Under the pieces are notes generated by a model. That model did no database searches and was not told the DNA's origin. It worked only from the letters and a program-made list of their open reading frames with translations. Below, piece after piece: positions 51,677 through 64,000 of a stretch of DNA of 64,000 nt. How positions within the stretch are numbered: the first letter of the stretch is position 1; each line of letters begins with the position of its first letter. The position numbers and the translations under genes were made by a program. This DNA comes from Brienomyrus brachyistius (Eukaryota; Chordata; Actinopteri; Osteoglossiformes; Mormyridae). The stretch covers positions 4,515,501 to 4,579,500 of the forward strand of contig NC_064548.1 of NCBI RefSeq assembly GCF_023856365.1, given 5' to 3'.

Positions 51677-53834
51677 CACAGAGCCCGGAGGCTCAGCTGG
51701 AAAGGACATATATGGCAGAAGTCGACTCTGTGGCTCAGCATCAAAGCTAATCTGACTGATATGATGATATTCCATTCGAGCTGGAAAGGGTGACTCCATG
51801 CAGCCGGCTCTCTGGTTAATTTGAAGATGTGTTCAGGGTGCCGTATAATCCGATCAGCGGCTGCCTGATCTGTAAATGTAATTTGTCCAGTTTGATGAGA
51901 TCTAGGTTGGAAGCACTGAAAGAAATGTATTATTGTAATGTGATCAAATGTATTACTGTAATGTGATTTGGAGGTTCGTGCTACTTTGCCAAAACACTGC
52001 ATGCAGCATAGGGACGGCAAAGAGGATCTTAGGATCTTGGTAAATTGAGAGGTATGATTGATGAAGTTCTGCACAAGGTCATGTGGCTTCAGGGAAGGAG
52101 AGGAGGGTGTAGGTTTGGGGCATCTGGCTGGAGCTGGGTTGGAGAAAAGCATGCAGGAAAGAATAAGGTTAAGACAGCTTGCAGGTCTCCTCAATTCATT
52201 AATGTGCCTTGTGATTAATGGCAAGTATGGTCACAGTTGCTTTGTTAATGTGCACTAATGTTTACACTAAGTGCAGAGTACTCTGACACTATAATCACAT
52301 TACTAGTCAAGTAAAATAATTTGAGCAAATGGTGTTATTAGTGGCTCACACTTCACCTCATTAAGATGTTAAGCAGCAAAAAGCAGCTGGTCCACATGGT
52401 AATGAACAAGATCTGTGACCTGTGGGTCAACAGCAAACTGCTTTAATATACCCCTGAGTTGACACCAAGCCCAAAAGGGCTCAGATTTTCGGCAGATTCT
52501 GAAGGCATGATGAAAATGTGAAAAACAAACGATGTTTGCAGGTGCTGCGGTTCACCGGCAGGAGACCTTACAATTACCAGCATATTCTGGATTTATCTTA
52601 ATTCGTAAAGGAATAATCGGAGACCGCATGAGCAGTTCAGTCTCTTTGCTTAACAAAAAATGTCAGTTTATAACTCAGAAATCAAAGTAGAGGCCTGGGG
52701 CATGTCTCTGGCTCCAGTGCACCTGTGTGTACCTGACACATTAAAAATGTTACGCACCACAATGGAATGACAGGAGGATTAAGCAGCCCCCCTCCCCCCC
52801 GAGTCTAAGGGTCACATACACCTGAAACCTGGGATGAAGAGTTTCCCCATAAATCATCATCAGCATCCTTAATTCTCACATGATTCTCCTTATTTAACAT
52901 GATTCCAGAACCATGACGACTGCTTTGAAATGGAGGGGAAAACAGCTAAAGTGTTTGGCTGGTGCTTGGACAAGTGGCACAGCAACAACAGAAGCACAGC
53001 GCTGAGTTTTGGCGATTCCTGGTGTCTCCATGGCAACATGGCAACTGAAGCCCAGAGCCTCTTCAGTCAAGGAAACCCATGTGGCCGTGATCAGACAGAG
53101 TGATCCGAGGGCTTTAATAAGGTCAACTGGGCAGAGCAGTCGGTGTATCACTGGGGGGGGGGGGGGGGGGTTTCCTGCATTTCCAAAAAGGCATTTCGAC
53201 CCTGTTCAGTAATTCAGTTTTCGATTTTAAAAAGTCCTTTTATTTGGTGAAACCCAACTGGTGTTGCTGTGCCACCACCCCCCAACTTACCACACATCAT
53301 GCTACTAAATATTCTATTTCGTTCTGCCTTCGTTAAACATAGGAGGTATCTTACTATGGGAAAAACACACACACACACTGCTTGTTTTCCTTACATCTGT
53401 TCAAATATTTCATTTGTTAACAATAAAGTTTCCAAAGCAGAATCTTTTTGTTAAAGTGCCACTCTTACACAACCATAAACAAGAACTCATGTATACTGTA
53501 GATGTTTGCTGCTGCTATGGATTTCACTCACCATACAGCAGATTGCCCTGGCTGGTGGTGAGAGAAAGGCGGCATTTATCCAAAGTAAACTCACAGTCAC
53601 ACATAGAACAAGAATAGATCTGTGTTTATATACTTCTCCTTGCCTAAAAGCAACTGTTGGTACACTAACCTTGGCTGAAACCACATATAAAACAGGGATG
53701 CCCCATGCATCAAATAACACCGCAATCTAAAAACAGTGATTTGTAGTTAATGCTCTGTTTGAAAATTGCCATTTGGGATACAGAGACATCTGAGTTATGT
53801 TTTGGGACATTGGGACTGACCAGATTTCAGTGAG
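51677..53834. other. Intergenic, no gene recognised
   Basis: Holds a 22-bp near-duplicate (TGTATTAYTGTAATGTGAT) near 51926-51970 and a G18 run (53153-53170). A 196-codon minus-strand ORF overlaps 51634-52224 but is not supported as a gene (see rejected items). Confidence 0.5.
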
Positions 53835-54030
53835 TCGTGATGTGAAACTCAGGGCTGGTATGTGGCTCAGCAGGGCCGGGATCAGTACCCGTGTCTGGAT
53901 GGCCATGGGCTCGAATGCCATAGCTGGCAGAGTGATCGTATCACTGTCGGGCCCCTGGGCGAGGCCCTTAAGCTGACTGGCTGACCCAGTGCTCTGACCC
54001 CAGCTGCTTGGCACTTTGGACATAAATGGC
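53835..54030 (+). repeat. tRNA-derived SINE (second family)
   Basis: A B-box-like word (GGGCTCGAATGCC at 53907-53919), then GTGATCGTATCACTGTCGGG, CCTGGGCGAGGCCCTTAA, CCAGTGCTCTGACCCCAG and an AATAAATA end, in the order seen in common fish SINEs. Diverged but recognisable along its length. Confidence 0.6.
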
Positions 54031-54059
54031 TGTTAAATAAATATTGAAAAAGATAACCA

Positions 54060-57000
54060 CTTTCCAAGAAGACTAAAGGCTTTATGAAGGCTTCATAATC
54101 AGGTTATTAATTAGTTTGTAACACCTTGTAAATCATTAATGGACAGTTCTAAACAAGTTGTAACCATTTTCTAAAAGTTATTGAGCTACTACCATTTATA
54201 AGTTGCAAAAGTGAGCCTAATTGTAAAGTGGTACCAGAAAAAGAAAAGTGTGTGGCCTGAAATGATGGTCACAGAATCCAAGGAGGTGATAATACAGAAA
54301 ACAGTCAAAAAACGCAGGGTATCAGAATTTCCTGGTGTTTCAATAGAATATTGAAAGAAACACATTTCAGAAAACAATGTACCAAACAGGAAGTGCTGAT
54401 TATTTCCAAGAACTTTTGGCTGGCTTTTTTTTTAAATTATTTTCTATGTTATAGAAAAAGGCTTGTTCACACGTAAATGTGTGGACTTGTGTTCACCCAG
54501 CTGAACAACCCAGGAATTTAAACAGTAGGAATCAAATATGTTAAATAAGCTACACATCCTCCATAGTCTTTCAACAGATTTTGCAACTGTATAAGTAAAT
54601 TATTACAGCAGATAGTACAGTATAGTGTTACTTGGATGTAAACCTGCACTCTGATACTTGCTGGTTATGTCCTGGAAGAGGTAATATTGAACTACCATTG
54701 AATAAAGCCCTTGATTTAAAATACAGTAAAGTATATACCTGTTTAAACTTAAGGAAACTTTCGACCTCTAATGTGTGACGAAAGTTAAGGTATGATCCTA
54801 TTATGTTATTTTTTACAAATGAAGACTAGTTTGTTCATCTGCAAACATTGCAAATATAGCCTAACCGAAGCTCCGTAATGGGATAATATGAGATCCAAAG
54901 CAGAAAAAAAGGAATTAGCTTTTGTTTTGGAACAGCGACAGGCTCCTAACTCCGGGGAGAAGCTGCGCTGCAATTCCAGCACATTAGGATCGATGCATCC
55001 TTCTGTTCGGAGCTTATTACGTGGTGAGGAATGCGATGCGAGACGCGGCTTCATGCTGGCCCGTCCCGGTGGGCTAACAACAGACTGCCCAGTCGGCAAG
55101 TTTTCCCGAAGCTCTCTTCATCTCCCCGCAGTCTGCTGATGCTGCTTAAAAGCTTCCTGGAGGCGAGACACTGCGATGGCACATTCTTACGGGGGCGGTG
55201 TCACCTTGGCGGGTGCTGTGCAGCGTCCTGGGACGGACGTGTTTGTCCTTTTTGCAGTCTTTTCCTAAAAGAAGAAATGAGTTCATTTGACGTAGCACAT
55301 TATTATATTATTATTATTATTATTATTATACAGTAATAATGAAAGTAACATACATCACTGTACTGCACCTCAAGCCAACAAATTGTTGAAGCTGCAGAAT
55401 ATTTTCACAAGTGTCACAAAGTATTGTGTGTGTTCGTTATTACAAATAATTGTATTTAACCCAAATGTTTAATAAAATAGGCTTTATGGCAGTTCGAACA
55501 ATAATATTCTAGGGACTGCCTGAACTGTAAGTGTGAAAAATTCCTGCTTTAAAACATAAATGGAATTTTAATCACAGAAAGGAAATACCTGGAAAAATTG
55601 TGGTAGCCTAGAAATGTATATTGTGTTGGGCTGGCTTTTTATTGCTTTGCTTATTTCCCATGAAGGGGGAGGTTAAGTGGAGGGGTGACTGGATGGAGAG
55701 ATACCCTACACTAAGTCTCCTCAAACATACAAGTCAGATATGAGACCACAGTGAGGGAAGAGACAAACATCCCTGAAAGGATGAACTCTGTAAATAAAGA
55801 CATATCACATCTGACAAGGAAATGACTTTGAGAAGGAAGATGTTGTTATGTACGAGTCATTTACAGCTGGACTGTCCGGTTGTCGTTTGTGCTATGAGGC
55901 TACACTAAGATGCATCTCTGTTTGTTATTATCAGATATGAGCATAGGAGCTGCAGATACCAGGGGCCCACCCACCATCACCACCCACCCCATTGATGTGG
56001 AAGGTCATGGGTGCTCTATATACTACTATACTGAAGCTGAGAACCATTATAGTAATGTGGGTGCCTTGTGTACCAGGTACTGAAGTTAAGACCCACTGTG
56101 ACACAGTGGAAACATACCTACCTGCCTCTGAAGCTGAACTGCAGTGTCGTAATGAGTGGCCTGCATGGTGCCGAAGCTGAGAGCCACTGGATCAGCTCTC
56201 AAATAGTCAGAAAGCAAAGGTGACTGAATTTTACAAGCAACCCATTCAACCTGTGACACCCACTACCTTCCTCATTGATATTGTATCATGAAGGTTATTA
56301 CATTGTTTATTCTCTTTTTGTTTGGACAGAAATTGACTGAAACCTGAAAACTGAAGATAACACACATAAATACTTCTAGAAGAGACCGTCTCTATTAAAA
56401 GTCATTTTTACTGTTTTCCAGAGCTCATTGCCTATCTGCTACAAATACACTGCCACCTCTATTTAGTGGATATTGGGGCCAAGATAACTGAAACTTCCAA
56501 AGATTTCCTTCCAAACCCCATTTTGTCCCACATGACCTGAACTGTCACCATCAGACATCAGCTTCCCTGCAGCACCACATACCAGCCAATATTATACCAT
56601 ACTCTTAGTTGTGGTATATGCTGTGCACACATACAGTATATATTAGGCCTATATTAGTTACATGACTGTGACTTCTATTTAGCTTGAACTTGAACGCAAT
56701 CCAAAATGAGCCACGTAAAGTGGACACTGCAGGTGGGTCACATTTATAAGGGGGTCATCCGTCAGGTCCAATCAGCACTCAGTAGCACTGGCAGAATCGA
56801 CAGGGCCGGGGTCTGCCATTGTGCTAACACAGTGTAGGTGGATTTGTAATGGGTCACTGCAGCTTAATGCATCAGATGGATTCAATCACTATGAAATATA
56901 TCAGCTCCTATGAAGGATCGACTCTGCAGCAAAATGACATTCTAAACAGGCTCTGAAATGCTACAGGAACCTTTCCATCTGATGAGGTAACATTACAACG

Positions 57001-60000
57001 TTGTCCTGAGATTTCATAGAATGACGTGGAAATTGTTCATTCGGTGCTCTTAACATGCTACCCCGATAAAGTTATGTATTGGAGTATGATTAGGGAGCCG
57101 TTACTCTACACTGTACATATGACGCCAAGTAAAGTAGGGTGTTAAAGACAAGCTTCCTTCTAATTTTGATAACTTTTTATGTATGATCTTATAATTTACC
57201 TGAGTATAGTGCTAGTGAAGGACCACTGTTTAACTTCATGGAATAGTATTGATTTAATTTTATATTAATCTAGGATGAGAATCTGTGCTTTGCACGTTTT
57301 GCATGTATCATTTATATCATTAAGGAGATCTTCTCTGTTTCTGAGCTAAGCAGAATAGTACTAGCAAGACAGCCCTTGTAATTGTGAAACCTGCCGATCT
57401 TCCCACTTTAATTGAGCCTGTCCTGCTTTAACCACCTCAGTTACAGTTTTGTTGCAAAATGTCTAACAGCAACATTATGTACTTTTCTGGGTTTAGCCAG
57501 GGAGGTCATGTGAACTTTCCACAAATGATGCTAAGTCTCTTGCAGAGACACTGATCTGTAAATGACATTCCCGGTTTATGTTACTTTAATCTCACTCTAA
57601 ATTAGATAGCTAGAGATATAAACACAACAGGCACCAGGCCACTAGAAAGAGGCCCCAAGAAAATATCATGTGATACAGTTCAGACTTTTTTAGGTCCTAG
57701 AGACTCATAAATAGCTGTCAGTGATAAACTGGGGCTGAAACTATGTCAATAAAGTGGTCTGTGATAATGCAAAATATTTCAGCTTATTCAAAAACACGGC
57801 TACATTTACAGCTCACTGCTCTTATGCATATATGCAGCTCACGAAAAATGATTGCAGGAATGATTCTCCATACACACGCAGTCTGACTCATTGTGTAGAA
57901 CTAATGTTAAAAGTCATTAATTAAGGAACTTAAGGGTGCAACAGCAGGTTTGGACTCTATGACCTTCAGAGGTAAGAATCGTGCGCTGCAACCACCACTC
58001 TGTGACTGTCAGGTCAAAAGTCCAGCTCTTAACCATCCCCACACTAACCTGTGACCTTCAGGTCCAGAGCCCAGTACTGTAACCAGAGGTGATTCTAGGG
58101 ACTCCGGGGGCCTCCAGCTCCCCCTCCCCTGGCATGGAAAATGTATTACCTGTATTTTACTGTGAAGTATAAATTAATAATATCAAGAAAGAGAATTTAA
58201 TAAATGCAAGACCTTTATTTTTGCTTTTGGGAAAAACAGAATACACAAATATAGCAGATTTTTTTTTACAAAGTTGTGCCTCTTTCAGTTGTGCCTCTGA
58301 CTGAAACTGCTACCCAAGAACCTACAGGTCAGGAGTTTAGTGCTTTAGCTACTAGCCCACAGTACGCAGACTGAAGACCCAGTATTCAAACCACTACTGG
58401 GAGGACGTCCTGCCTGGACACCACGATCTCACACTGTCCACAGACTCCAGCTCCAGCATCCGGCGCTTCATCCACAAGCGACTGTCCAGACAGCAGCCCA
58501 ACAACCCAAATCCCCAGATACAGAGATGACACCCAGGGAGTGCTTTGTATCTGCCTCAGCCTGTCTGTGATGTTCCCACACAAATAGGACGTGCTCTTGA
58601 TAGGTGGCTAAAATTATACTGTCCTGAGACCATTTTCTGGAACACCCCACTAAATCCATAGCTCTCCACCTGTCACCAAAAACGCTCATTATTAAGCAGA
58701 GTACATCCCAGAGCCCTGCACAGACAGACACACTCTGCCGCATCTGGTCCACTTATGATACACGTGCCTTTAAATTTTTTTTACAGGCAAAGCCCATCTT
58801 TTCAACTTTACCATTATTAAAGAAATCAAATCCAGTTTCGTCATGCTAAGATCTGAAACACATGTGAACTAGTCAGGTCACTTGTTTAATTCCTTGCATG
58901 TGAAGTCTTCATCTCTTCAAGATTAATTTAGCCAAAAGTGCCATATAAGGCGTGGAAGCCCAGCCGCGTTGTCTATCGCGTTTGGAGATTAAAGGTGAAG
59001 GAATGTTTTTCTATGTATGAATTTACCACCCATAGTTTCCACACTGGGATGCAGAGGGTGTTAACCGTGAGCAGTCAACAAAACTCGCATGAATCATCAG
59101 GATTAATCATCCCGTTCTTTGGGGCTGTCTTTGAGGAAGGTTTTCATAGAGGGACAGAGCTAACCAGGCTCCAGTCACCCAAAGCGATTTCTAACGGAAT
59201 TAGCTCACCAGTCCATACAAAGTTTTTCTGCTTAAATGACTAAGATGCCAAAGAATCCGCTGTGGACAGCTGGGACAAAAATTCGCACTTGCACGATAAT
59301 TGTTTGAGCCCACAGCCTACAAATCAATTATTGATACCACATAGCTTGCAATGGTCTGACGGCCATAGAATTGAGTGTAAAGAACTCAATACTTGTGTAG
59401 AGTACAGGACTAGCTGAACAATAGCAGAGTCTCTGTTATTCGGGTCTGCAAACTGCAATGAACAATGTGCTCTGCTGTTTAAGAATTCCACATATTAATA
59501 GTATTCCATCTGATTCATATCCAGCTGTATACAGAATGCAGCAAATGGTTCCAAAATCGAGTGGAATGCTGACCATGGAGTAACTTGGGGTGGAGTAAAG
59601 TTTACATCAAGGGTTCACAGTGTGGCATGTTCACTTCCTAGGGCTCTGGGCCAGATATGGACTGTGTGCAGAACATATAAACCGTAAAAAAATACACATA
59701 ATATACGTGCCCTGTACCTTTGGCTTTAATATTAAGGTCCACCCACTGCTGTTCAAGCAAAGGGTGTGTTTGTCTGACACAGGAATGTTCTCAGCATATT
59801 TCATATTGAATATACTATCTACATCACTCTAGTCTATAGCAGCTTGCACAATTCACAATGTGACATTTCAATTTATACAGCTGGAGTCTTAAATTATATT
59901 CAGGGAATTTAAACTGGGTCAGACCTCTGGGAAACATAAACAGCAATGTTATTTATTATTGTTAATATTAAAGCTTAATGATCAATGCACTTAAACAATG

Positions 60001-63000
60001 TAGGTCATTCTGTTGGGTAATCAGTGTTTAAACGTTTAAAACTTGAATGCTGTAGTACTGATATATTGTTTAAGTCGTATAGATATACTTTAACTGTCAT
60101 GTACACCTGTAAATTCATACTTTTTTGCAGCAATTTGTCCATAAAAAATTAAGTTAATCAGTTGACTTGTGTCTTGCCCTGACTGGATGACATCATATTT
60201 CTATTCCATATACTGTGCTTGTTTTCTGTAACCACAGCAAAGTTCCAGCATCAAAATGGAGCAATTATTGTCAAAACAGTAAATGGCTTCTTTTAGCTTA
60301 TAGGATGAAGTGCATTTTTGTATGGTCTGCAGCAGGAACAGTGCAGCATGGTTACGGAGTTTGGATGTGGTGCCTCACTGGTACCTTATTTCACCTTCTG
60401 GAAGGGAAAGGCACAAAACAAACGAAAAATAGTTTTGGAAACAGGTTGAAAGTCAGACACTTTCTCCCTCCATCAATAAATATCTTCGGTAAGTATCCTC
60501 CAAGAAAGTCTTCAGTTAATATATTAGAATTGCTGTCTCAGAAACCATATGATGACAGTTTAATATTGTGAATAAAGTAAACAAAGTTAACACTGCAGTA
60601 CATGCAAAGTAAGACGAAGAAAAAGAAAATTCCATGATGATCATGGGCCTGTATCCATGGCTATTTACTGTGACTTGAAATCCTAAGAGAGGATTTTACT
60701 TATCAAAAAAAGTTGAGAATGTCAATGAAGTAAATATCCATAAAACTTCAATATATCTTGCTTAGGATAAAAACACATGCAAATCGGTAAGAAAGGCGAG
60801 GAACTAAATAGCATTTAAAAGATTTCCATTAGTTTCCTTCTTCCAGCTCCACCCCGAATGTGCTGCTTGCCCAGAGGATGTTGCCCAGCAACCTCCTGTT
60901 TGTGGTGCTGGAGAGCAGCCTGTCCAGTCATCCAGAGCGCTGGTGATTGGTTCAACATGTGAGAGGCTTTGGGTCAAACCTCCTGCTGTACTCAGAGATG
61001 GAGAAACGCTCTCCTCTCCCTCATTACCGCCCTTGCACTGCGTGGCTCACCTTACTGTCTAGGTTAACAAAACACTTCATTTAGGTCAGTCAAGCATTGA
61101 AAAAAAAGAAATTTATCATTTCCAGCTAAAAATACTACAAGTAATTTACAGGACCTACTCTAAACTTATTACATGTCACTGTGTTTCTGTATCAGGCTGC
61201 ACAGAATCTGCAGCTGATTTACCTGCTAACTCGGGTCAGTCTCCACTAGGGATGACCTAGTAGAGATATACCATCATGTGTGCTCTGTCGCCTTCTAGTC
61301 ACAGTAAATGCAGCAGGATGTGATCATCACCATGACAGTCACTTGCAGCTACTTAATGAGCTGCTGAACATCATGATGTGGGGGTCAGAGGTCAGGATCG
61401 GATGCTGGGACACTGTCGAGATGCAGCTCCTCTGTCGCAGTCCATGTGCACAGGAGACTCGACTGGGCACTTACCACGTCTTAATAACGCTTTTTTTGTT
61501 TAGCTTTAAAGGCTTCTTCATTCCAAACTCAAGAAGCCCTGAGAAGGGGGAGAGACGTTGGGGAATCCGAAAAATCTCCAATGGGTTATTGTAACAGCAT
61601 CTCTCTGAAGTGGGGGTGGGACTTCTGGCTGGAGGCCTGTTTTAATTACCCCAACCACATGGACCCCATGCGCGACAAAACCGCGTCCAGCAGGAATGTC
61701 AGGGCAACATTACACAATTACCCTCTCAGAGGCAAATCCAGCGGGAAGCCGCTCTGCATGAAAATCAAACTGCATTTACATACAATGGAGGCTATGGAGA
61801 CAGGACAGCTGCAAAACCCAAAAGAGGAGAATGAGTAATAATCAAGAAGATTACAGCCATGCAAGACGCCGTAAGATAAGGACGGCCGCAGATCTGGATC
61901 ACGAGCAAGACTGTACATCTGACAGGCAATCAGCCTGATTCACTAAAGCACACATTTAGATCATTAAGAATTCATTGATAAACAGTCATAGAGACATTAC
62001 CTACAGATAATTTATATCTGTTTTTTTATGTAATTTTTAGGCAAGGCAGGTGATTGTTGCGATTTGACATCTACTAATCATTAATTTTTGTTCCATCATT
62101 GCCAGCATCAGCCAAATGTCAAAATGTATTGTGAGACAAAAATGTATAGTGACAATAGGCCATTCACACAAAGAAACCTACTACATAAGACTATTGTTAG
62201 TCTATTAAAGATCTACCTTCCAGTGGTTTATTCTGTCAAGGTGATAGTGGGACCTGCACTCTATCCAGGGCAACAGACAGAATGCCAATGTACCACAGCG
62301 CATAAATACACAAACAGTAAGAGCTGTCTAGAGACACCAGTTAGCCTAATTGCATATCTATGTACTGCATTAGCAAACTGAAAGGGAACTGGAGGAAACT
62401 CACACAACACGGGGAGAGCATGCAAACCCCACGCGTGCAGAGAGTAGGCATGGTTTAACCCCCAACCCTAGGTATATGAGGAAAGGGAACTACCTGCTGA
62501 ACCATCCTGATCATTAACTTGTGCTCAGTGACTTATGCTATGACTTGATTCTGGGGCCAAATCCAAGTGCACGACTGAATCTAACTGAATGAGGATTTCC
62601 ACTGTGGTATAAAACATCTTGTTGGCGATGTTGGGATCTTCTCTCATGTTCATTCTTTTCTTCAATCTATGCATACTTGACCTACATAGCACAGAAAATA
62701 CTGGCCATTCCTCTTCTGAGTTTATCTACTGTCTCCAAAAAAGTGGCACTTCATCACAATAGACAGCTCAATGCAGACTCTTGCTGCAGAGCACTTTCCT
62801 ATATACAGGTCAGATGCTTCGCCTTCTGCTTCAGCTTTTCAGCTAAGGCTTTGCCTGAGGCCCAAGCCCTGCAGCGCCCCATAAAAGCCTCTCCCACCTT
62901 ATTCAGCTTCACCCAATCTAACCCCTGTACACCCCAAAGTAAAGCCTAGGCCAATCAGCCTGGCTGCCTGCAGTGTGTGATACTCTGTAAGAAGCATGTC

Positions 63001-63064
63001 AAGCATCCAAAGAATCCACTCATGACACACAGATAGGGAGCCCCCCCCCCCATAAGCAGTCAGT
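54060..63064. other. Intergenic, no gene confidently recognised
   Basis: Contains a MITE-like piece (to about 54235), a CpG-richer unique segment (54930-55260), an (ATT)n tract (55291-55333) and a SINE fragment on the minus strand (62270-62440). Two splice-flanked open stretches on the plus strand (58356-58527 and 60847-61062) are weak exon candidates described in the findings. The remainder is AT-rich unique sequence. Confidence 0.45.
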
Positions 63065-63268
63065 TCTTCATTTTATTTATTTAGCAGGCATTTTTATCCA
63101 AAGTGATGCACATATTTTTAAGAAAACAGGATTAGTATCTGGAGCAACTAGGGATTAAAGGTCTTGCTCACTGGCCCCAACAGTGAAACCAGTCAGCTGA
63201 CACTGGGATCCAACCTGGTACCCCTCTGACCACAGGCATAGCACCACAATCCACTGAGACACGGAGCA
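63065..63268 (-). repeat. tRNA-derived SINE (V-SINE-like), minus strand
   Basis: Read on the minus strand: a tRNA-like start TGTCTCAGTGGATTGTGGTG with B box GGTTGGATCCC, then CCAGTTGCTC-like body words, and a 3' part with GCATCACTTTGGATAAAAAT and GCCTGCTAAATAAAT. The last block is a very widespread fish SINE tail. Confidence 0.65.
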
Positions 63269-63769
63269 CTACTCCTGTCGAGCCTCCGCAGATACAAATC
63301 AGACAATGTCATTCCTTAGTGTCACTTCAGTGAACAAACAAGGGCCATAATGCAAATATATTAGATGTCCATGGCTGTTGAACACCAGAAATTTCAGGCA
63401 TGATCTTTAGAAGTAACAGGTAAGCGGCAAATAAACGCAAATGGAGTGTGGGATAGAGGTCAGGATGGCGACCTCAGAAATGCACTGCGGACAGAACAGC
63501 TCTAGTGATTTGCCATCCAGAGCCTGACAGGGTATCCCAAATGCGTTTTGATTTATTTTTGTTTGTTTATGGCTATTTCAAAGAATCATTTTTAAATCTA
63601 CTCATATAATCTACAAATATTCAGTATTGGTGCCACAGCTAATTTGTAATTACCTGTGAACACAGGGCTTTGGAAAATGCATAAATAAAGTGATTGACCT
63701 ACTATGAAGGAAAAATAATACCAAATTTGCTAAAAAATAAAAGAGCACGATCTTCATGCTGTTTTTGCT

Positions 63770-63990
63770 GGTGTAGGTGGAAGTGGCAGCATGCCAAGTA
63801 GGTCAGACCAGGTCTCTGTTTCTAAGGGCACAGACTCTAGCTTGTTCTGGGTGTTGCCCAAATTTTCCCAAGCCATCTGGGAAATATAACCTTTCCAGTA
63901 TGTTCTGGGTTTGCTCCGGAGCCTCTTTCCAGTGGGACATGCCCAGAACCGCTACCTGAGGTGTTAAAATAATCTCAGCTGACTCCACAT
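63770..63990 (-). repeat. 3' region of an RTE/Rex3-type LINE or derived SINE
   Basis: On the minus strand: GGGCATGTCCCACTGGAAAG, GAGGCTCCGGAGCAAACCCA, ACATACTGGAAAGG, TTTCCCAGATGGCTTGGGAA. This order of words is characteristic of a common fish LINE 3' region. Diverged and without an intact frame. Confidence 0.5.
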
Positions 63991-64000
63991 CTCTGTATTC

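Noticed and set aside
51634..52224. 196-codon minus-strand ORF
   Set aside because: Its Pro/His/Thr C-terminus comes from the G21 and GTGTGGG tracts of copy E. There is no recognisable domain, the composition is not convincing and the frame is not flanked by splice signals that extend it.
54806..55139. Overlapping plus and minus ORFs of 83 and 97 codons in a CpG-richer segment
   Set aside because: Both strands are equally open, no family resemblance was seen and no acceptor/donor pair fits either frame.
61581..61838. 85-codon plus-strand ORF
   Set aside because: The start is arbitrary, no domain or splice structure supports it and the sequence could be non-coding unique DNA.

Overview
The window is vertebrate nuclear DNA and almost certainly comes from a ray-finned fish. 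It has multi-exon genes with GT-AG introns, tRNA-derived SINEs of the fish type, hAT, Tc1-like and foldback MITEs, a CR1-like LINE tail, and dense (CA)n and poly(G/C) tracts. No bacterial, viral, CRISPR or operon-like structure was seen. Two genes are recognised. Their side-by-side arrangement (FDX1 then ARHGAP20) is the order I know from the human chromosome 11q22 region, so this looks like conserved vertebrate synteny.

Layout. 1-1542 (+) holds the last two coding exons of fdx1 (mitochondrial adrenodoxin, a 2Fe-2S ferredoxin); its upstream exons lie outside the window. 1543-8756 is intergenic and carries a complete tRNA-derived SINE, a foldback MITE and simple repeats. 8757-8996 (+) is a well-formed open exon with an acceptor and a stop codon that I could not assign to any family. 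10755-33328 (-) is the complete coding region of arhgap20, a Rho GTPase-activating protein. All 15 coding exons could be placed with matching splice phases: PH domain (exons 3-5), Ras-associating domain (exons 6-9), RhoGAP domain (exons 10-14) and a 1.8-kb last exon encoding a disordered serine-rich tail. The gene is convergent with fdx1 and its promoter lies near 33330-33720. 33720-64000 is a 30-kb stretch with no recognisable gene, filled with MITEs, SINE pieces, microsatellites and some CpG-bearing unique sequence.

The points most worth checking are in arhgap20. The last exon carries a one-base frameshift in a run of eight C (coding strand), which splits the tail into two frames. The intron after exon 12 starts with GC instead of GT, and the same exon is preceded by a (UG)n-U7 tract like the CFTR exon 9 acceptor. 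Exon 7 is squeezed between a 19-nt C tract and a long GU repeat brought in by a transposon-like element. The predicted C-terminus ends in a class I PDZ ligand (ESYV), and three RRxS[E/D]P motifs occur in the tail. Outside the gene, the main signals are a family of inverted-repeat elements repeatedly embedded in (CA)n microsatellites (five copies), a foldback element with a 10-bp target duplication, several hAT MITEs with 8-bp duplications, and a short interstitial telomere repeat bracketed by a direct duplication. I did not find evidence for a novel molecular system in the sense of a new gene cluster.
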